A DNA stretch of 8,967 nt from Paracoccaceae bacterium (lineage in GTDB: Bacteria > Pseudomonadota > Alphaproteobacteria > Rhodobacterales > Rhodobacteraceae), in NCBI GenBank assembly GCA_003250135.1, contig QKHF01000240.1, positions 1 to 8,967 of the forward strand, read 5' to 3'. Position 1 is the stretch's first letter, and the number at the start of each line of letters is the position of its first letter. The notes below the pieces were generated by a model that made no database searches, was not told where the DNA came from, and worked only from the letters and a program-made list of their open reading frames with translations. The position numbers and the translations under genes are program-made. Of this stretch, positions 6,364 to 8,967 are shown piece after piece.

Positions 6364-7550
6364 GGCGCCGGCGCGATCGGAACCTCGCCGCCGTCCCAGC
6401 GCGCCCGCGCCCAGAGCGCCGCCGTCAGCCCAAGAGCGCAGGACGCAGCGCCGATCAGATAGGCCCCGCCGCCCCAGCGCACATAAGCCTCGGCCGCGGC
6501 GAAGGTGATTGCGGCCATCACCACGCCGCCGGCGCCGGCGCCGATCAGCCCCTGCGCGGTGGCGCCCAGCCGCGTGGGCGTCGCCGCTGCGATGAACGCG
6601 ATCATGCCCAGATAGGCGGCGGCGAAGGTCAGCGCGTGCAGCGCCTGCACGGGCCAGAGCATGGCCATCGGCGGGTCCAGCGCCATTAGCGGCCAGCGCA
6701 AAAGCCCCGCAGCGGCGCCCAGGGCCATCGCGCCGATCGGGCCGATCCGGCGCACCAGACGTCCGCCGAAAAGCACCATCAGCCCGACCTCGACGATCAC
6801 CGCGAAAGCCCAGAGCGCGCCGATCACATCCTCGGAATATCCCTGCGCGCGCCAGTGCACCGAGCCATAGGCGTAGTAGACCCCGTGCGAGGCCTGCGTC
6901 AGCGCGGATGCGGCGGCGACCGCCAGAAACACCGGCGAGCGGAACAGCATCGCCGCTTCGCGCAGCGAAGCGCGCTCGCGCTCCGCCTTCGACCGCCCTC
7001 CGCCGGGATGGATCCAGCCCAGCACGCCCGCCGCCGCCAGCCAGAACGCCACCCACCAAAGCACGACGCCGACGCCCATGCGCGCCACCAGCCAGCCGAC
7101 GACCAGATTGGCGAGGATGAAGGCGACCGAGCCCGCCGCCCGCGCCCGCGCATAGTCGAAGCCGAACCGGCGGGTGGCGCTGACCGCCAGAGCGTCGCCG
7201 ATCGGGATCGCGCCCGAGACCGCCGCCGCGGTCGCCAGCGTCGCCAGCAGCAGCACGGCGCGGGATTCGATCAGCGCATGGGCCGCGAACAGCAGCGCCG
7301 CGGCCAGACACGCCGCCCCGAGCATGACGCGTCCTGCGCCCAGCCGGTCGGCGATGGCGGGCGCGATGACGCCCCCGGCGACTCGCGCGATGATGGCGAC
7401 GCTGGCGAATTGTCCGATCTCCCGCGCCGAGAGGCCCCATTCGGCGAACCAGATCGGCCAGAACGGCAAATGCGCGCCCAGAAACAGGAAAAACGCGCCG
7501 TAGAATGCGCCGGTGGTCAGCGCCTCCGCCGGAAGCGCCGGTCGCGTCAC
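6360..7550 (-). CDS. MFS permease, HcaT-like (phenylpropionate permease family)
   Basis: A 396-residue polytopic inner-membrane protein with about 12 hydrophobic segments and a basic central loop (HPGGGRSKAERERASLRE, about 181-198), as in major facilitator transporters. Several blocks line up with E. coli HcaT as I recall it: LPFWPIWFAEWGL (28-40), AIPIGDALA (114-122), FDYARARAAGSVAFI (131-145) and HGVYYAYGSVHWRAQGYS (222-239). This places it in the MFS_1_like/PPP group, but substrates in that group are diverse and this one is unknown. The start is GTG (7550-7548), overlapping the moeA stop in the tetranucleotide GTGA, which suggests translational coupling to moeA. A GGGG stretch lies a few bases before it. 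The stop TAG (6362-6360) overlaps the TAA of the convergent gene. It is the last gene of the visible mobB-moeA operon. Confidence 0.9.
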   Translation of the reverse strand: MTRPALPAEALTTGAFYGAFFLFLGAHLPFWPIWFAEWGLSAREIGQFASVAIIARVAGGVIAPAIADRLGAGRVMLGAACLAAALLFAAHALIESRAVLLLATLATAAAVSGAIPIGDALAVSATRRFGFDYARARAAGSVAFILANLVVGWLVARMGVGVVLWWVAFWLAAAGVLGWIHPGGGRSKAERERASLREAAMLFRSPVFLAVAAASALTQASHGVYYAYGSVHWRAQGYSEDVIGALWAFAVIVEVGLMVLFGGRLVRRIGPIGAMALGAAAGLLRWPLMALDPPMAMLWPVQALHALTFAAAYLGMIAFIAAATPTRLGATAQGLIGAGAGGVVMAAITFAAAEAYVRWGGGAYLIGAASCALGLTAALWARARWDGGEVPIAPAP

Positions 7551-8758
7551 AGCCCCAGCTCAGAGAACGGCAGGAATTCGACCGGGTCGTCAGGTCCGAT
7601 CTCGGCCGCCGGTTCGGGCAAATCGATCAGGCCCTCGGCCCAGCGCAAGCCGCTGATCAGGCCGGAGCCTTCCGAGCGGAACGCCTCGACCCGCCCATCC
7701 GCGCCGATCCGCCCACGCAGGAACTCGCGCCGCCCGGCCCGCTTCGACTTCTCGAACCCGGCCGGCAGGGTCAGGCGGCGCGGCTCGGGCCAATCCGCCC
7801 CAGCCATGACCATCAGCGCCGGCCGGGCGAATATCAGCGTACAGACGAAGGCGGCCACCGGGTTGCCCGGCAGACCGAAGACCGGCGCGCCATTCCAGGG
7901 TTTGACCGCGATGCGCCATAGCGTCCGCGCGCCCGCCTCGCCCAGGACGCGCGAAACATGGTCCTCATCCCCGCCAGAGGCGCCGCCCGAGGTCAGGATC
8001 GCGTCGGCCGACGCCGCCCCCCGGTCCAGCGCCGCGCGCACGGCGGCGGCTTCGTCCGGCGCAACACCAAGATCGACGACTTCGAACCCCATCCGCGCCG
8101 CCAGCGCCGCCAGCATTGGCCGGTTGGCGTCGAACACGGCGCCCGGCCCGAGTTCGTCGCCCGGCTGGGCGATCTCATCGCCGGTGGACAGCACCGCAAC
8201 CCGTAGACGCTTGCGCAGCGTCAGCGCGGCGACGCCCATCGCCGCCGCCTGCGCCACGTCCTGCGGGCTGAGGACCTGTCCGGCGCGGATTACGGTCTCG
8301 CCCGCCGCCACGTCCTCGCCCGCCTTTCGGACATTGGCGCCCTTCTTCGGGCCGCTCTCGAACCGGAGCACGCCGTCCTCGACCGTCACATCCTCTTGCA
8401 GGATCACCGTGTCCGCGCCGTCGGGAATCCAGCCGCCGGTCAGGATGCGCAGCGCGGCGCCGGGCGGAACCGCGCCGCCATAGGGCGCGCCCGCGGCGGA
8501 GCGCCCCACCAGCAGCCGGTACTCGCTCGTCCCATGCGCGTAGGCGTAGCCATCGACGGCGGAATTGGCGTGCGGCGGAGAAGAGCGCGTCGCAACCACG
8601 TCTTCGGCCAGAACCCGGCCGTCCGCTTGCGCGAGCGGCGCGTCCTCGACCCCGACCACCGGCGCCATGCGCTCCTTCAGCAGCGCCAGCGCCTCGTCGA
8701 CGGGCGTCCAATGCACGCCGCGCGGCAGGGCGAAACAGTCATTCGAGACGCCGCTCAT
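7547..8758 (-). CDS. moeA: Molybdopterin molybdenumtransferase MoeA
   Basis: MoeA inserts molybdate into adenylylated molybdopterin, releasing AMP and giving active molybdenum cofactor in the cytoplasm. The 403-residue length is close to E. coli MoeA (411). Diagnostic blocks run in order: NSAVDGYA (65-72, with the conserved Asp69), TGGWIPDGADTVILQED (107-123), NVRKAGEDVAAGE (142-154), the domain-III STGDE (191-195), TSGGASGGDEDHV (256-268, with the acidic active-site cluster), KPWNGAPVFGLPGNP (286-300) and the C-terminal beta-rich domain IV. The ATG at 8758-8756 overlaps the mobB stop as ATGA, and the stop overlaps the permease GTG as GTGA, so all three genes are likely translated from one mRNA. 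No key motif appears lost. Confidence 0.97.
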   Translation of the reverse strand: MSGVSNDCFALPRGVHWTPVDEALALLKERMAPVVGVEDAPLAQADGRVLAEDVVATRSSPPHANSAVDGYAYAHGTSEYRLLVGRSAAGAPYGGAVPPGAALRILTGGWIPDGADTVILQEDVTVEDGVLRFESGPKKGANVRKAGEDVAAGETVIRAGQVLSPQDVAQAAAMGVAALTLRKRLRVAVLSTGDEIAQPGDELGPGAVFDANRPMLAALAARMGFEVVDLGVAPDEAAAVRAALDRGAASADAILTSGGASGGDEDHVSRVLGEAGARTLWRIAVKPWNGAPVFGLPGNPVAAFVCTLIFARPALMVMAGADWPEPRRLTLPAGFEKSKRAGRREFLRGRIGADGRVEAFRSEGSGLISGLRWAEGLIDLPEPAAEIGPDDPVEFLPFSELGL

Positions 8759-8967
8759 GCCTCCAACCCGACCTCGCGCAGGATGAACGCCGCCACCCCC
8801 GCCGGATCGTCGAGCGACAGAAGCGGGATGGAAAGGCCCGCCACGACCTCGCTTCCCGGGTCCGCCGTGGCGACTGCGGTGATCGTCGCATCCTCGCGCG
8901 CCAACAAAGCCTTGCCGGTGGCGTCGCGATGCGCCTCCACCTTCGGATGGCCGTGCTTCTTGAACCC
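8755..8967 (-). CDS. mobB: Molybdopterin-guanine dinucleotide biosynthesis protein MobB, C-terminal part
   Basis: This is the last 70 residues of a protein entering from the right edge, beginning GFKKHGHPKVEAHRDATGK. In E. coli MobB the equivalent region is VEGFK followed by a basic/hydrophobic stretch, then IAVASD and a C-terminal helix. Here ITAVATADPG, IPLLSLDD and PAGVAAFILREVGLEA match that order. MobB is a P-loop GTP-binding partner of MobA in making the guanine dinucleotide form of the cofactor. Its Walker motifs would lie beyond the window. The in-frame GTG at 8940-8938 is an internal Val codon, not a start. The stop TGA overlaps the moeA start by 4 nt. The assignment rests on the short C-terminal pattern plus adjacency to moeA. 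Confidence 0.87.
   Translation of the reverse strand, partial: GFKKHGHPKVEAHRDATGKALLAREDATITAVATADPGSEVVAGLSIPLLSLDDPAGVAAFILREVGLEA

Noticed and set aside
5236..7440. A 734-codon open frame on the minus strand spanning the two-membrane-segment gene and most of the permease gene.
   Set aside because: It is antisense to one well-supported gene and out of phase with the other. Its translation is Arg/Gly/Ala-rich with no recognisable domain, as expected from strong GC third-position bias.
6855..8483. A 542-codon open frame on the plus strand opposite the permease and moeA genes.
   Set aside because: The product is low-complexity and Arg/Pro/Ser/Ala-rich, and it is fully antisense to moeA and the permease, whose motifs are intact.
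1..8967. Mobile elements, CRISPR arrays, tRNA/rRNA genes or a phage-type insertion.
   Set aside because: No transposase or integrase frame, no regularly spaced repeats, no tRNA-like TTCRA arms and no abrupt composition change were seen by eye.

Overview
This is a GC-rich chromosomal window with the gene content of an alphaproteobacterium, most likely of the Rhodobacterales type. The clues are the CarB sequence (for example the CCCHAC run in its second half), the mobB-moeA pair and the very strong G/C third-position bias. That bias opens long spurious frames on the opposite strands. I see no mobile element, CRISPR array, rRNA or tRNA. The region is mostly housekeeping, with three less characterised genes.

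Layout. (1) 1-2931, + strand: most of carB, the large subunit of carbamoyl-phosphate synthetase, cut by the left window edge. (2) 2938-3747, - strand: a class I SAM-dependent methyltransferase, convergent with carB with only 6 bp between the stop codons. (3) 3874-4449, - strand: a small predicted outer-membrane or periplasmic lipoprotein of unknown function. (4) 4450-4668: a divergent intergenic region holding three successive GC-rich perfect inverted repeats and a TTGACA box. (5) 4669-5142, + strand: greA, the transcript-cleavage factor. (6) 5224-6363, + strand: an unrecognised protein with two membrane segments, a coiled coil, a Pro/Glu/Lys linker and a C-terminal domain. (7) 6360-7550, - strand: an MFS permease resembling HcaT (phenylpropionate permease family). 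(8) 7547-8758, - strand: moeA. (9) 8755-8967, - strand: the C-terminal part of mobB, cut by the right edge.

How the genes work together. mobB, moeA and the permease form one leftward operon with 4-nt stop/start overlaps (ATGA, then GTGA). The first two act in molybdenum cofactor maturation, and the permease is translationally tied to them by position. carB serves pyrimidine and arginine synthesis, and greA rescues backtracked RNA polymerase. The methyltransferase and lipoprotein genes sit between carB and greA on the opposite strand and have no clear functional link to either. The best candidates for something new are the structured region upstream of greA, the permease inside a molybdenum cofactor operon, and the uncharacterised protein downstream of greA. 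Nothing here is clear evidence of an undescribed system.
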